In this document: positions 1-7,559 of the stretch, one piece after another
How positions within the stretch are numbered: position 1 is the stretch's first letter
Layout of the letters: the number at the start of each line of letters is the position of its first letter
Origin: Pseudomonadota bacterium
GTDB taxonomy: Bacteria > Pseudomonadota > Gammaproteobacteria > Xanthomonadales > Rhodanobacteraceae
Assembly (NCBI GenBank): GCA_029561145.1
Contig: JAKQJM010000047.1
Coordinates: 49,128-113,127 of the forward strand
DNA: 64,000 bases
Reading direction: 5' to 3'
Notes under the pieces: generated by a model
The model's database searches: none
Told to the model about the DNA's origin: nothing
Seen by the model: the letters and a program-made list of their open reading frames with translations, nothing else
Position numbers and translations under genes: made by a program

Positions 1-705
1 GTTGCTTGAATCCGATGCGATGCGGCCCAGCGCACGATCCAGCTGATATGGCTGGCGTGGCGAAGGCAGGATCGGCAGGGCGAGATGATCCAGTGCGGCC
101 AAGGTGAGAGGGGTAGACGGACGCAGGTCGGCGGAACCGAGGATGAACTCGCTGCCGGCCGGCACGGATACATGCAGGCGAAGCAGCGCGGCCCTTTGCG
201 GCGCACGAATATCGCTGTCCCCGCAGTCCCAGCGGATTTCGTCGAGGTTGAAGCGGATGCGCGTGGCGTGCTTGTCGAACCGGGTCTCGCCGCTTCGGCA
301 GGGCGGCGCGTCCGGCGCCTCGGCAACGATCAGCGACAGTGTTCCTGAAGCGGGGGATTGGAATCTCGCCTCGAACCGCGGATAGCGATTCAGGTCGACC
401 AACCCGGTCAGGACCAGTCCAACCTCGAACGCGCGGTCCGCAGCGCGCACATGCATGCCATCGTCATCGAATCGTGCGCTCTCCGAATCGAAGGCGCGAC
501 CAGCGATGATGTCGGTGCTCCTGCTTGCCGACCAGCGATGCGAGGTTTGGCCGTGCAGGAGCGGGCCGAGGGTATCGGCCGCGGCGCGGTCAAACTGTAC
601 CTGCAACTGATGTCGTGCGAGCAGATCGAGACCGATCAGGGCCGCGCCAACGCAGGCGGCGAAAGCCAGCACGGAGAAGGGTTTGCGCCAGCCTGGCATC
701 GCCAT
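1..705 (-). CDS. Unknown membrane-anchored protein (3' end off the left edge)
   Basis: An open frame of 235 codons runs from an ATG at 705 (second ATG at 699) to the window edge without a stop. I do not recognise the family. The visible part has a short basic N-terminus, one hydrophobic segment at about residues 8-26 (a signal anchor or uncleaved signal peptide), then a soluble region with several Asp/Arg-rich stretches and two cysteines (CRS and WDC) that would lie in the periplasm. The start lies 10 bases after the phhB stop, so it is probably co-transcribed with phhB. Opposite-strand open frames over this stretch are shorter and have no recognisable content. The reading frame is well supported; the function is not. 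Confidence 0.6.
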   Translation of the reverse strand, partial: MAMPGWRKPFSVLAFAACVGAALIGLDLLARHQLQVQFDRAAADTLGPLLHGQTSHRWSASRSTDIIAGRAFDSESARFDDDGMHVRAADRAFEVGLVLTGLVDLNRYPRFEARFQSPASGTLSLIVAEAPDAPPCRSGETRFDKHATRIRFNLDEIRWDCGDSDIRAPQRAALLRLHVSVPAGSEFILGSADLRPSTPLTLAALDHLALPILPSPRQPYQLDRALGRIASDSSN

Positions 706-715
706 GCCGCCCGAT

Positions 716-1060
716 TCAGTTGTCGGCAAGCAGGCTGTCGACCTTGGCTGCGCAGATGAAATCGTTCACCGACAGACCACCGACGTCGTGTGTCGAGTAG
801 TGCAGTTCGCAACTCGGGTAGCTGACCTTGAAATCGGGATGGTGGTCTTCCCGGTGCGCAATCCACGCCACCGCATTGACGAAGGCCATCGTGCGATGGA
901 AATCCTCGAAGCGGTATTCCTTGTGGATGCCGTTGCCGCCAGCCGCGAGCTTCCAGCCGGGCAGGCCGGCCAGATAGGTATTGACCTGCGTGATATCGAG
1001 GGCATGTTCCTTTCCCTTGCGCGGACTGCAATGCAAATGGGCGAGTTGTTCGATGGTCAT
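716..1060 (-). CDS. phhB: Pterin-4a-carbinolamine dehydratase
   Basis: A 114-residue protein of the PCD/DCoH family, close to the usual 95-120 residues. It dehydrates 4a-hydroxytetrahydrobiopterin in the cytoplasm, recycling the pterin cofactor of aromatic amino acid hydroxylases. The family signature is clear: a central HREDHHPDF block at about residues 69-77, with the paired histidines that bind the pterin, followed by S-Y-P and the LHYSTHDVGGLS block. The ATG at 1060 gives the expected N-terminus (MTIEQLAHLHC); the frame stays open further upstream but without family similarity. No phenylalanine hydroxylase gene lies in the window. The gene is divergent from nfuA and followed after 10 bases by an unknown membrane protein gene. 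Confidence 0.92.
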   Translation of the reverse strand: MTIEQLAHLHCSPRKGKEHALDITQVNTYLAGLPGWKLAAGGNGIHKEYRFEDFHRTMAFVNAVAWIAHREDHHPDFKVSYPSCELHYSTHDVGGLSVNDFICAAKVDSLLADN

Positions 1061-1152
1061 TGGGCAGATCCGCAAGTCGACAATGACGGTCAGTATAAGT
1101 GTCCTGTGCGCTTCCGCATCCCGTGGTTGCACGTGGCCGCGAGCTGCAGGAC

Positions 1153-1180
1153 TTGTTCGCGCGCAATAATGGACTAGAAT
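1153..1180 (+). promoter_or_regulatory. Candidate sigma-70 promoter of nfuA
   Basis: TTGTTC at 1153-1158 and TAGAAT at 1175-1180 are separated by 16 bases. The -10 box matches the consensus at five of six positions and the -35 box keeps the TTG. The -10 box ends 29 bases before the nfuA ATG. This is pattern matching only. Confidence 0.4.
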
Positions 1181-1209
1181 GGTCCTGATTGAAGTCCGGG
1201 TGCTCCACG

Positions 1210-1803
1210 ATGATCGAATTGAGCGAATCCGCCGCCGGCCATTTCCGTGCGCTGATCGAGAACCAGAACTCGCCAGGCCTCGGCATACGCTTGCGTGCCG
1301 TCGCCGCCGGTACACCGAAGGGTGATTGCCAGCTCGAGTTCTGCGAGCCTGGGGATCTGACCGGTGACGAGTGGGAAATCGAATGCCAGGGATTTTCGCT
1401 CTATGTCACGGCGGACAGTGTGGAGGCGCTTGAAGGCGCCAACATCGATTTCACGCGGGATGCCACCGGAGGCCAGCTTTCGATCAAGGCGCCGCGGTTG
1501 CGCGGTGCTCCGCCGGATGGCGACGCCAGCATCATCGAGCGGGTGCGTTATCTGATCGAATCCGAGATCAACCCGCAACTGGCTTCTCACGGAGGCCGGG
1601 TGACCCTGCGCGAAGTGACCGCCGAGGGAATCGTCGTGTTGCAGTTCGGCGGCGGCTGTCACGGCTGTGGCATGGTCGACGTCACCTTGCGCAACGGCAT
1701 CGAGAAAACCCTTTGTGAAAAGGTTCCGGAAGTGACCGGTGTACGGGATGTCACCGACCACGGTACCGGCGCCAAGCCGTATTACGATCGCAAGGCGGGT
1801 TGA
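1210..1803 (+). CDS. nfuA: Fe/S biogenesis protein NfuA
   Basis: A 197-residue cytoplasmic iron-sulfur carrier that holds a [4Fe-4S] cluster and passes it to target enzymes, especially under oxidative or iron stress. The N-terminal ~100 residues form a degenerate A-type carrier domain (G-I-R-L-R-A-V start, no conserved cysteine triad). The C-terminal NifU-like domain carries the cluster-binding C-H-G-C motif at about residues 153-156 within a GGGCHGCG block. Length agrees with E. coli NfuA (191). The ATG at 1210 (MIELSESA) fits the family start; an in-frame ATG at 1189 would add seven unrelated residues. The gene stands alone and ends just before a shared terminator. Confidence 0.93.
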   Translation: MIELSESAAGHFRALIENQNSPGLGIRLRAVAAGTPKGDCQLEFCEPGDLTGDEWEIECQGFSLYVTADSVEALEGANIDFTRDATGGQLSIKAPRLRGAPPDGDASIIERVRYLIESEINPQLASHGGRVTLREVTAEGIVVLQFGGGCHGCGMVDVTLRNGIEKTLCEKVPEVTGVRDVTDHGTGAKPYYDRKAG

Positions 1804-1804
1804 T

Positions 1805-1840
1805 CAAAAAAATCCCGGCCTGGGCCGGGATTGTTCATTG
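1805..1840. terminator. Bidirectional rho-independent terminator between nfuA and the cytochrome genes
   Basis: AATCCCGGCC (1811-1820) pairs perfectly with GGCCGGGATT (1823-1832), giving a GC-rich stem with a tiny loop. On the minus strand it is followed by a run of seven T (A-run at 1806-1812 on the plus strand), a classic terminator for the cytochrome operon that ends at 1859. On the plus strand it starts eight bases after the nfuA stop, but its T-tract is weak. Confidence 0.8.
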
Positions 1841-1858
1841 CGAATGGCGCGGCGTGCG

Positions 1859-2227
1859 CTATTCGGCCTTCATGTGCTTGTGAAGGTCGTCGAGCTGGCG
1901 CGGCATCGCCGAGAAGTAGCCGGCGAGATCGAGGATGTCCTGGTCCGAGAGTTTTTCGACATAGACCGCCATGATCGGATTCTTGCGTTCGCCATTACGG
2001 TACTCGTGCAGGGCGCGGGCGAGGTAGTCGGCGTATTGCCCGGCGAGATGCGGATAGATCGACGCAGTCGAAATGCCGTCGGCGCCGTGGCAGGCCTGGC
2101 ACTGCTTCGCAAGTTCCTTCGCGTTCTCGGCCTTCGTGTTACCTGCAGCCCAGGCGGGCAGAGCCAGCATCGCGGCACCGATTGCAGCGAGCAGGGCGAG
2201 CGGCTTGATGGTGTGGATTCTTGTCAT
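1859..2227 (-). CDS. Small periplasmic c-type cytochrome (second of a pair)
   Basis: A 122-residue class I c-type cytochrome. It has a Sec signal peptide (residues 1-27, ending A-W-A-A), a single haem-binding C-Q-A-C-H motif at about residues 43-47, and a distal methionine within NPIMAVY near residue 86. It resembles cytochrome c4/c553-type electron carriers and would shuttle electrons in the periplasm. The ATG at 2227 is chosen because it opens directly into the signal peptide; the frame is open further upstream without sense. Eight bases separate it from the stop of the sister cytochrome gene upstream, and a strong terminator follows, so the two form an operon. The electron partner is not visible here. 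Confidence 0.85.
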   Translation of the reverse strand: MTRIHTIKPLALLAAIGAAMLALPAWAAGNTKAENAKELAKQCQACHGADGISTASIYPHLAGQYADYLARALHEYRNGERKNPIMAVYVEKLSDQDILDLAGYFSAMPRQLDDLHKHMKAE

Positions 2228-2235
2228 TGCCGGGC

Positions 2236-2562
2236 TCACTCTGCGATCTTGATGCTTGAAAGGAAGGCCGCGATATCGCGGATATCCGCCTCGCTGAGGC
2301 TTTCGCCCTGGGCGCGCATGGTCGGGTGATTGCGATCGCCGGTCTTGTATTCGGTGAGGGCGGCGATGAGGTAGTCGTAGTTCTGTCCGACGATGCGTGG
2401 CACATGGTAATTCGGATAGGCGTTCTTCCAGCCCGTGATGCCGTGGCATCCGGTGCAGGTATAGGCCTTGAGACGACCTTCGGCGGCATCGCCTTTGGTC
2501 TCGTCGGCAAGGGCCGCAGTGGCAGACAACAGGACAAGGGCAAGCAGCAGCGCTCGGGTCAT
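2236..2562 (-). CDS. Small periplasmic c-type cytochrome (first of a pair)
   Basis: A 108-residue exported mono-haem cytochrome with a signal peptide (residues 1-19, cleavage after A-L-A), haem motif C-T-G-C-H at about residues 36-40, and a methionine in HPTMRAQGE near residue 82 as probable sixth ligand. The ligand region and the SEADIRDIAAFLSS tail match the sister protein encoded downstream, so the pair probably arose by duplication and may act together like the two haem domains of cytochrome c4. The start at 2562 gives a typical signal sequence. Their order and spacing indicate one transcript. Confidence 0.85.
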   Translation of the reverse strand: MTRALLLALVLLSATAALADETKGDAAEGRLKAYTCTGCHGITGWKNAYPNYHVPRIVGQNYDYLIAALTEYKTGDRNHPTMRAQGESLSEADIRDIAAFLSSIKIAE

Positions 2563-2889
2563 CTCGAAGTTTCCGGATCCGGCTGAAAGGTATGGTGTAG
2601 CAGCAAGCCCCGGAGTATAGCGAGTTGCGACGCCGAGGTCAGCGGGTCCAGCTGCGGTGCAACCGCGCGGCGATGTGACCTTTGGCTCAAGACAAACGCG
2701 CACGCGATCTCCAGTCTTTGCTGGCGCGGCGCAGCTCGTCGCTCATCGCAGCATGTCGACCGCGATTGTTGTTTGAGCGGGAATTTCAGGGATCGGTTCC
2801 AGTGCGGCTCAGAAGTCGCTAAACCGAAGCGGCTTTGGCCGTATCCAATTGCGTGCTCCGGGGACCAGCACGACACTTGATGTCATGTA
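2563..2889. other. Intergenic region between the divergent cytochrome and efflux operons
   Basis: About 330 bases without a credible gene. An open frame on the minus strand here (2559-2876) has no recognisable protein features. The region should hold the promoters of the cytochrome pair and, at its right end, of the efflux operon. It is noticeably AT-richer near 2880-2915. Confidence 0.5.
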
Positions 2890-2911
2890 GTGTTATGGTC
2901 TAGTATAACAC
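2890..2911. promoter_or_regulatory. Palindromic operator-like site upstream of the RND efflux operon
   Basis: GTGTTAT (2890-2896) and ATAACAC (2905-2911) form perfect 7-base half sites around an 8-base spacer, ending 22 bases before the adaptor ATG. The right half overlaps TAGTAT/TATAAC sequences that could serve as a -10 box, so a bound repressor would block transcription. Spaced inverted repeats of this size are typical for TetR-type repressors of efflux pumps, but no regulator gene lies next to it. Confidence 0.5.
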
Positions 2912-2933
2912 CATGTCAATTCGAGGCGGCGCA

Positions 2934-4145
2934 ATGCGCATTTCAACCCGTTGTTCCTGTCGTCTGCTGGCGCCAGCCCTGGTCGCGGTCTTGTGCGTCA
3001 CCGCGCTGACAGCCTGCAAGGGCGAGTCCGCCGATGCGAAGGCCAAGGATGCTGCCGCCGACACATCGGTTCCGGTCGAAGTCGAGGCGGCGGCGAGACG
3101 CTCGATCAGCGCGAGCTACACCGGCACCGCGACGCTGGAACCCGATAGCGAAGCCCAGGTCGCCGCGAAGATCAATGGCGTGCTGCTCAAGCTGCTGGTC
3201 GAGGAAGGTGACCAGGTCAAGGCAGGTCAACTTCTGGCCCGGCTCGACGACGAGAATCCGCGCCTCAATCTGGCCAAGGCCGAAGCGTCCCTGCGCAAAC
3301 TCGAGAACGATTTCCGTCGTTCGAGCGAAATGTTCGACCGCAAGCTGCTCAGTGTCGAACAGAACGACAAGATCCGTTACGACCTCGAAACCCAGCGCGC
3401 GACATACGACCTGGCCAGGCTCGAACTGTCGTACACGGATATCGTCGCGCCGATCAGCGGCATCATCTCGCGGCGTCTGGTCAAGGTCGGCAACTATATC
3501 CAGGTCAACCAGGCCCTGTTCCAGATCGACAATTTCGATCCGCTGCTCGCCGTACTCAATGTGCCCGAGCGCGAACTCAGCACGCTGCATCCAGACCAGG
3601 TGGTGCGCATGCGCGTCGATTCGATCCTTGAGCATGTCTTCGAGGGTCGCATCCAGCGCATCAGTCCGATCGTCGATTCGGCGACAGGCACCTTCCGCGT
3701 GACCTGCGAGTTCCGCGATGCTTCCAAGCGCCTGAAGTCGGGCATGTTCGGTCGGCTCGAGATCACCTACGCGCATCACGAGGATGCACTCGCGATTCCA
3801 CGCGCGGCGCTGATCGAGGAAGACGGTGAAACGGCCGTGTTCATCGTGGTCTCGGGAGCCAGCGCCGCCGCCGCCGAAAAGGAAAAGGAAGCGGCAAAGG
3901 CCGGGCTGTCGACCGGCAACGATGCGCCGGCCAAGCCTGAATCGACCAGCAAGGCCGAACCCGCCAAGGAAGTTCCGGCGGTTCCGGCATGGGTCGCCAA
4001 GCGCCATCTGGTCAAGGTCGGCTACAGCGATGCCAATCATGTCGAGGTTCTCGAAGGATTGAGCGAGGGCGACCGCGTCATCACGCTCGGTCGTTCGGCC
4101 GTGCGTGACGGCACCGCGGTGCAGTTGCTGGAGGGCGTGAAGTGA
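2934..4145 (+). CDS. RND efflux periplasmic adaptor lipoprotein (HlyD/MFP family)
   Basis: A 403-residue membrane-fusion protein that would link the inner-membrane RND permeases to an outer-membrane TolC-type channel. Residues 1-28 are a lipoprotein signal with lipobox L-T-A-C (Cys28). Then follow the biotinyl-lipoyl-like half (QVAAKINGVLLKLLVEEGD), a short helical hairpin (about 95-150), the second lipoyl half (DIVAPISGIISRR), a beta-barrel domain and a C-terminal domain. An Ala/Lys/Glu-rich insertion at about residues 312-350 is unusual. The ATG at 2934 is preferred over 2913 because a GAGG stands at suitable distance and it starts the signal peptide. The stop overlaps the GTG start of the next gene (GTGA), so translation is coupled. 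Confidence 0.9.
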   Translation: MRISTRCSCRLLAPALVAVLCVTALTACKGESADAKAKDAAADTSVPVEVEAAARRSISASYTGTATLEPDSEAQVAAKINGVLLKLLVEEGDQVKAGQLLARLDDENPRLNLAKAEASLRKLENDFRRSSEMFDRKLLSVEQNDKIRYDLETQRATYDLARLELSYTDIVAPISGIISRRLVKVGNYIQVNQALFQIDNFDPLLAVLNVPERELSTLHPDQVVRMRVDSILEHVFEGRIQRISPIVDSATGTFRVTCEFRDASKRLKSGMFGRLEITYAHHEDALAIPRAALIEEDGETAVFIVVSGASAAAAEKEKEAAKAGLSTGNDAPAKPESTSKAEPAKEVPAVPAWVAKRHLVKVGYSDANHVEVLEGLSEGDRVITLGRSAVRDGTAVQLLEGVK

Positions 4146-7100
4146 ATATTGTCGACTTCGCCACGCGGCGGCGCGTCACGATCGGCATGACCACGCTGAC
4201 CCTCGTGCTGTTCGGCCTGATCGCATTGTCGGGGCTCAAGGTCAATCTGTTGCCGGATCTTTCGTATCCGACCCTGACCGTGCGCACCGAATACGAGGGT
4301 GCCGCGCCGATCGAGATCGAAAACCTGATCTCGCAACCGGTCGAGGAAGCGCTCGGTGTGGTCAAGAACGTGCGCAAGATCCATTCGGTCTCGCGTACCG
4401 GCCAGTCCGACGTCATCCTCGAGTTCGCCTGGGGCACCGACATGGAGCAGGCCAGTCTCGAGACGCGCGACAAGCTCGATATCCTGAGCCTGCCGCTCGA
4501 ATCAAAGAAACCGGTCCTGCTGCGTTTCAATCCGTCGACCGACCCGATCATCCGGCTCGGGCTCAGCGGATCGACCGAGGGCGGTGGTTTCAACGAAGCC
4601 GAGCTCAAGCAACTGCGCCGGTTTGCCGATGACGAGCTGAAAAAGCGGCTGGAGCCTGTGGCTGGAGTCGCCGCGGTCAAGGTCGGTGGTGGTCTCGAGG
4701 ACCAGATCAGCGTTTCACTCGACCAGCAGAAACTTGCCCAGGTCAACCTCGGCGTCAACGACGTAGCCGAGCGCCTGCGCTCGGAAAACGTCAACGTTTC
4801 CGCGGGCCGCATCGAGGAGGGCAGCCAGCGTTTCCTCGTGCGCACGATCAACCAGTTCGCCAACCTCGACCAGATGCGCGACATGTTGATCAAGGTCGAC
4901 AACGGCGTGCCGATCCGTCTCAAGGACGTGGCGAATGTATTCCAGGGCTACAAGGAGCGCGAGGGCATCGTGCGCATCGACGCGCACGAGGCGATCGAAC
5001 TGGCCGTGTACAAGGAGGGCGATGGCAACACCGTTGCCGTGGCCAATGCAGTCAACAAGTCGCTCGAGAACCTGCGCAAGACCCTGCCGCCCGGCGCGAC
5101 CCTGACCACGATCGACGACCAGTCGACATTCATCCAGCATTCGCTCGACGACGTGCGCAACGACGCCCTGATCGGCGGCACGTTGGCCGTGCTGATGATC
5201 TTCTTCTTTCTCGGCCACGGGCGCAGCACGTTCATCATTTCGCTCTCGCTGCCGATTTCGCTGATCGCCACCTTCTTCTTCATGGGACAGGCCGATCTGA
5301 GCCTCAACGTGATGTCGCTTGGCGGCCTCGCGCTGGCGACCGGCATGGTCGTCGATGACTCCATTGTCGTACTCGAGAACATCGCGCGTCTGCGCGAACA
5401 AGGCTTGTCGGTCATCGATGCGACGGTCAAGGGCGCAAGCGAAGTGAGCATGGCGGTGACCGCATCGACACTGACGACGGTCGCCGTGTTCTTCCCGCTG
5501 GTCTTCGTCGAAGGCGTCGCCGGCCAGTTGTTTCGCGACCAATCATTGACGATCACGTTCGCGATGCTGATCTCGCTGGTCGTGGCGATGACCCTGATCC
5601 CGATGATGGCGTCGCTCGAGGGACGTTCGCCGCTGGCGTTTCGCGACGAACCCGAACGCGCCATCAAGCCGCTGCCGAAGAACAAGGTGCTGCGCTTCTT
5701 CGTGCGCGTGTTTCGCTGGATCGGCGAGATGCTGTTTCAAGTGCTTCCGCGTTTGATCTTTGCGTTGTTCCACTGGATCGGGATTGCGCTGGACCGCACG
5801 GTCGGTGCGATCCTGCGCTGGCTGGGCCGTCGTGTCACGGGCAGTTACGACCGTTCGGCGCGTGCCTATCATCGGCTCCTGCCTGGCGCGATGGATCGGC
5901 CGTGGCTGATCCTCGGCACCGCTGCGCTCGCATTTGCGATCAGCATCGCGGTCATTCCGAGCCTCGGCATGGACCTGATTCCGAGTCTCGCCCAGGGCCG
6001 TTTCGAAACGACCATCAAGCTGCCGCCCGGCACGCCGCTTGCCGATACCGATGCGCTGGTCGCGCAGATCGAGCGACAGCATGCGCGCGATCCGAACATC
6101 GCGTCGATCTATGGTGTCGCCGGCACCGGCACGCGACTCGATGCGACGCCGACCGAATCGGGTGAGAACATCGCGCGCCTGCTGGTCACGTTGAAGGCGG
6201 GATCGGGCGATCGGGAGGAAGCGGAAGCCATGAACGCGTTGCGCGCTTCGCTGGCCACGCGCTCCGATATCGAGGTCAAGTTCGCCCGTCCCGCGCTCTT
6301 CAGTTTCTCGACTCCGCTCGAGATCGAGATCCGCGGCTACGACCTCGACGCCCTGATCAAGGGCGGCAAGAGGCTCGGCGAACTGCTTGGCGCATCGGAC
6401 CGGTTTGCCGACATCAAGTCGACCGTCGAGGACGGCTATCCCGAAGTGCAGATCCGATTCGACCAAGATCGCGCGGCCGCGCTCGGCCTGACCACGAAGC
6501 AGATTTCCGACGCCGTCGTGACCAAGGTGCGCGGCGAAGTCGCCACGCGCTACAACTTCCGCGATCGCAAGATCGACGTGCTCGCACGCTTGCGCGAAGG
6601 TGACCGGGCCAGCGTAAGCGACATCCGCAATCTCATCGTCAATCCCGGTACCGAGCGGCCGATCCGCCTGTCGGCAGTGGCCGAGATCACCGCAACCGAA
6701 GGCCCGAGCGAAATCCATCGGGTCAATCAGGAGCGCGTCGCGATCATTTCGGCAAACCTGCGCCACGGCGATCTCGGCAGCGCAGTCGCCGAGGTCAACA
6801 CGATCCTCGCGAAGACGCCGTTGGCCGCCGGGATATCGGTGCACATCGGTGGCCAGGGCGAGGAGATGAATGCATCGACCCGGTCCATGCTGTTCGCGTT
6901 CGGTCTGGCGATCTTCCTGGTCTACCTGGTGATGGCATCGCAGTTCGAGTCGCTCGTGCATCCGTTCGTGATCATGTTCTCGATCCCGCTCGCCCTGGTC
7001 GGCGCCGTGCTCGCGCTCAAGCTGACCGGCACGCCGATCTCGGTCGTCGTCTTCATCGGGCTGATCATGCTCGCCGGCATCGTGGTCAAGAATGCGATCG

Positions 7101-7462
7101 TGCTGATCGACCGGGTCAACCAGTTGCGCGAGGAAGGGCACGCCAAGCGCGAGGCGATCATTCTTGCCGCCGAATCGCGCCTGCGCCCGATCGCGATGAC
7201 GACGCTTGCGACCCTGCTCGGCTTCCTGCCGCTGGCGATCGGGCTCGGCGAAGGCTCCGAGGTGCGCTCGCCAATGGCAATCACGGTGATCGGTGGTCTG
7301 GCCGTGTCGACCCTGCTGACCCTCGTGGTGATACCGATCGTCTATGAACTGGTTGATCGCAAGTCCGACGCGTACTACGTCGAACGACGCGCGCGCAAGA
7401 TCGGCAAGGCCGAAGGCGACGACGAGGCGATTCCCGGCAACCTGGCCGAGGCGCATTCGTGA
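4142..7462 (+). CDS. RND multidrug efflux permease, first subunit (HAE1-type, AcrB-like)
   Basis: A 1,106-residue inner-membrane proton antiporter with the usual two-fold repeat of six transmembrane segments and large periplasmic porter loops. All key proton-relay residues are present: Asp405-Asp406 in TM4 (G-M-V-V-D-D-S) and Lys983 in TM10 (G-I-V-V-K-N-A), equivalent to AcrB D407, D408 and K940. It is longer than typical (~1,030-1,050) because the cytoplasmic link between the halves (about residues 490-580) carries an additional basic, amphipathic/hydrophobic segment. Translation starts at GTG 4142, overlapping the adaptor stop. It belongs to an operon adaptor-permease-permease, as in mdtABC; no outer-membrane channel gene is present. 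Substrates cannot be inferred. Confidence 0.92.
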   Translation: MNIVDFATRRRVTIGMTTLTLVLFGLIALSGLKVNLLPDLSYPTLTVRTEYEGAAPIEIENLISQPVEEALGVVKNVRKIHSVSRTGQSDVILEFAWGTDMEQASLETRDKLDILSLPLESKKPVLLRFNPSTDPIIRLGLSGSTEGGGFNEAELKQLRRFADDELKKRLEPVAGVAAVKVGGGLEDQISVSLDQQKLAQVNLGVNDVAERLRSENVNVSAGRIEEGSQRFLVRTINQFANLDQMRDMLIKVDNGVPIRLKDVANVFQGYKEREGIVRIDAHEAIELAVYKEGDGNTVAVANAVNKSLENLRKTLPPGATLTTIDDQSTFIQHSLDDVRNDALIGGTLAVLMIFFFLGHGRSTFIISLSLPISLIATFFFMGQADLSLNVMSLGGLALATGMVVDDSIVVLENIARLREQGLSVIDATVKGASEVSMAVTASTLTTVAVFFPLVFVEGVAGQLFRDQSLTITFAMLISLVVAMTLIPMMASLEGRSPLAFRDEPERAIKPLPKNKVLRFFVRVFRWIGEMLFQVLPRLIFALFHWIGIALDRTVGAILRWLGRRVTGSYDRSARAYHRLLPGAMDRPWLILGTAALAFAISIAVIPSLGMDLIPSLAQGRFETTIKLPPGTPLADTDALVAQIERQHARDPNIASIYGVAGTGTRLDATPTESGENIARLLVTLKAGSGDREEAEAMNALRASLATRSDIEVKFARPALFSFSTPLEIEIRGYDLDALIKGGKRLGELLGASDRFADIKSTVEDGYPEVQIRFDQDRAAALGLTTKQISDAVVTKVRGEVATRYNFRDRKIDVLARLREGDRASVSDIRNLIVNPGTERPIRLSAVAEITATEGPSEIHRVNQERVAIISANLRHGDLGSAVAEVNTILAKTPLAAGISVHIGGQGEEMNASTRSMLFAFGLAIFLVYLVMASQFESLVHPFVIMFSIPLALVGAVLALKLTGTPISVVVFIGLIMLAGIVVKNAIVLIDRVNQLREEGHAKREAIILAAESRLRPIAMTTLATLLGFLPLAIGLGEGSEVRSPMAITVIGGLAVSTLLTLVVIPIVYELVDRKSDAYYVERRARKIGKAEGDDEAIPGNLAEAHS

Positions 7463-7518
7463 TCTCGCCGGATCGAACGGGTCGCATCGTCGCGATGGCC
7501 GCCACCCGGACCGGGCGT

Positions 7519-7540
7519 GCCTGGCATTTTCATGCCAGGC
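7519..7540 (+). other. Intercistronic RNA hairpin between the two RND permease genes
   Basis: GCCTGGCAT (7519-7527) and ATGCCAGGC (7532-7540) form a perfect 9-bp stem with a TTTC loop, ending 19 bases before the second permease ATG and just upstream of its AAGGAG ribosome binding site. No U-tract follows, so it is unlikely to be a terminator. It could set mRNA stability or the ratio of the two permeases. Confidence 0.55.
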
Positions 7541-7559
7541 CGCTTGAAGGAGAGCAGTC

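Noticed and set aside
2559..2876. A 105-codon minus-strand open frame between the cytochrome and efflux operons
   Set aside because: It overlaps the start of the cytochrome gene, has no recognisable motif and no clear ribosome site.
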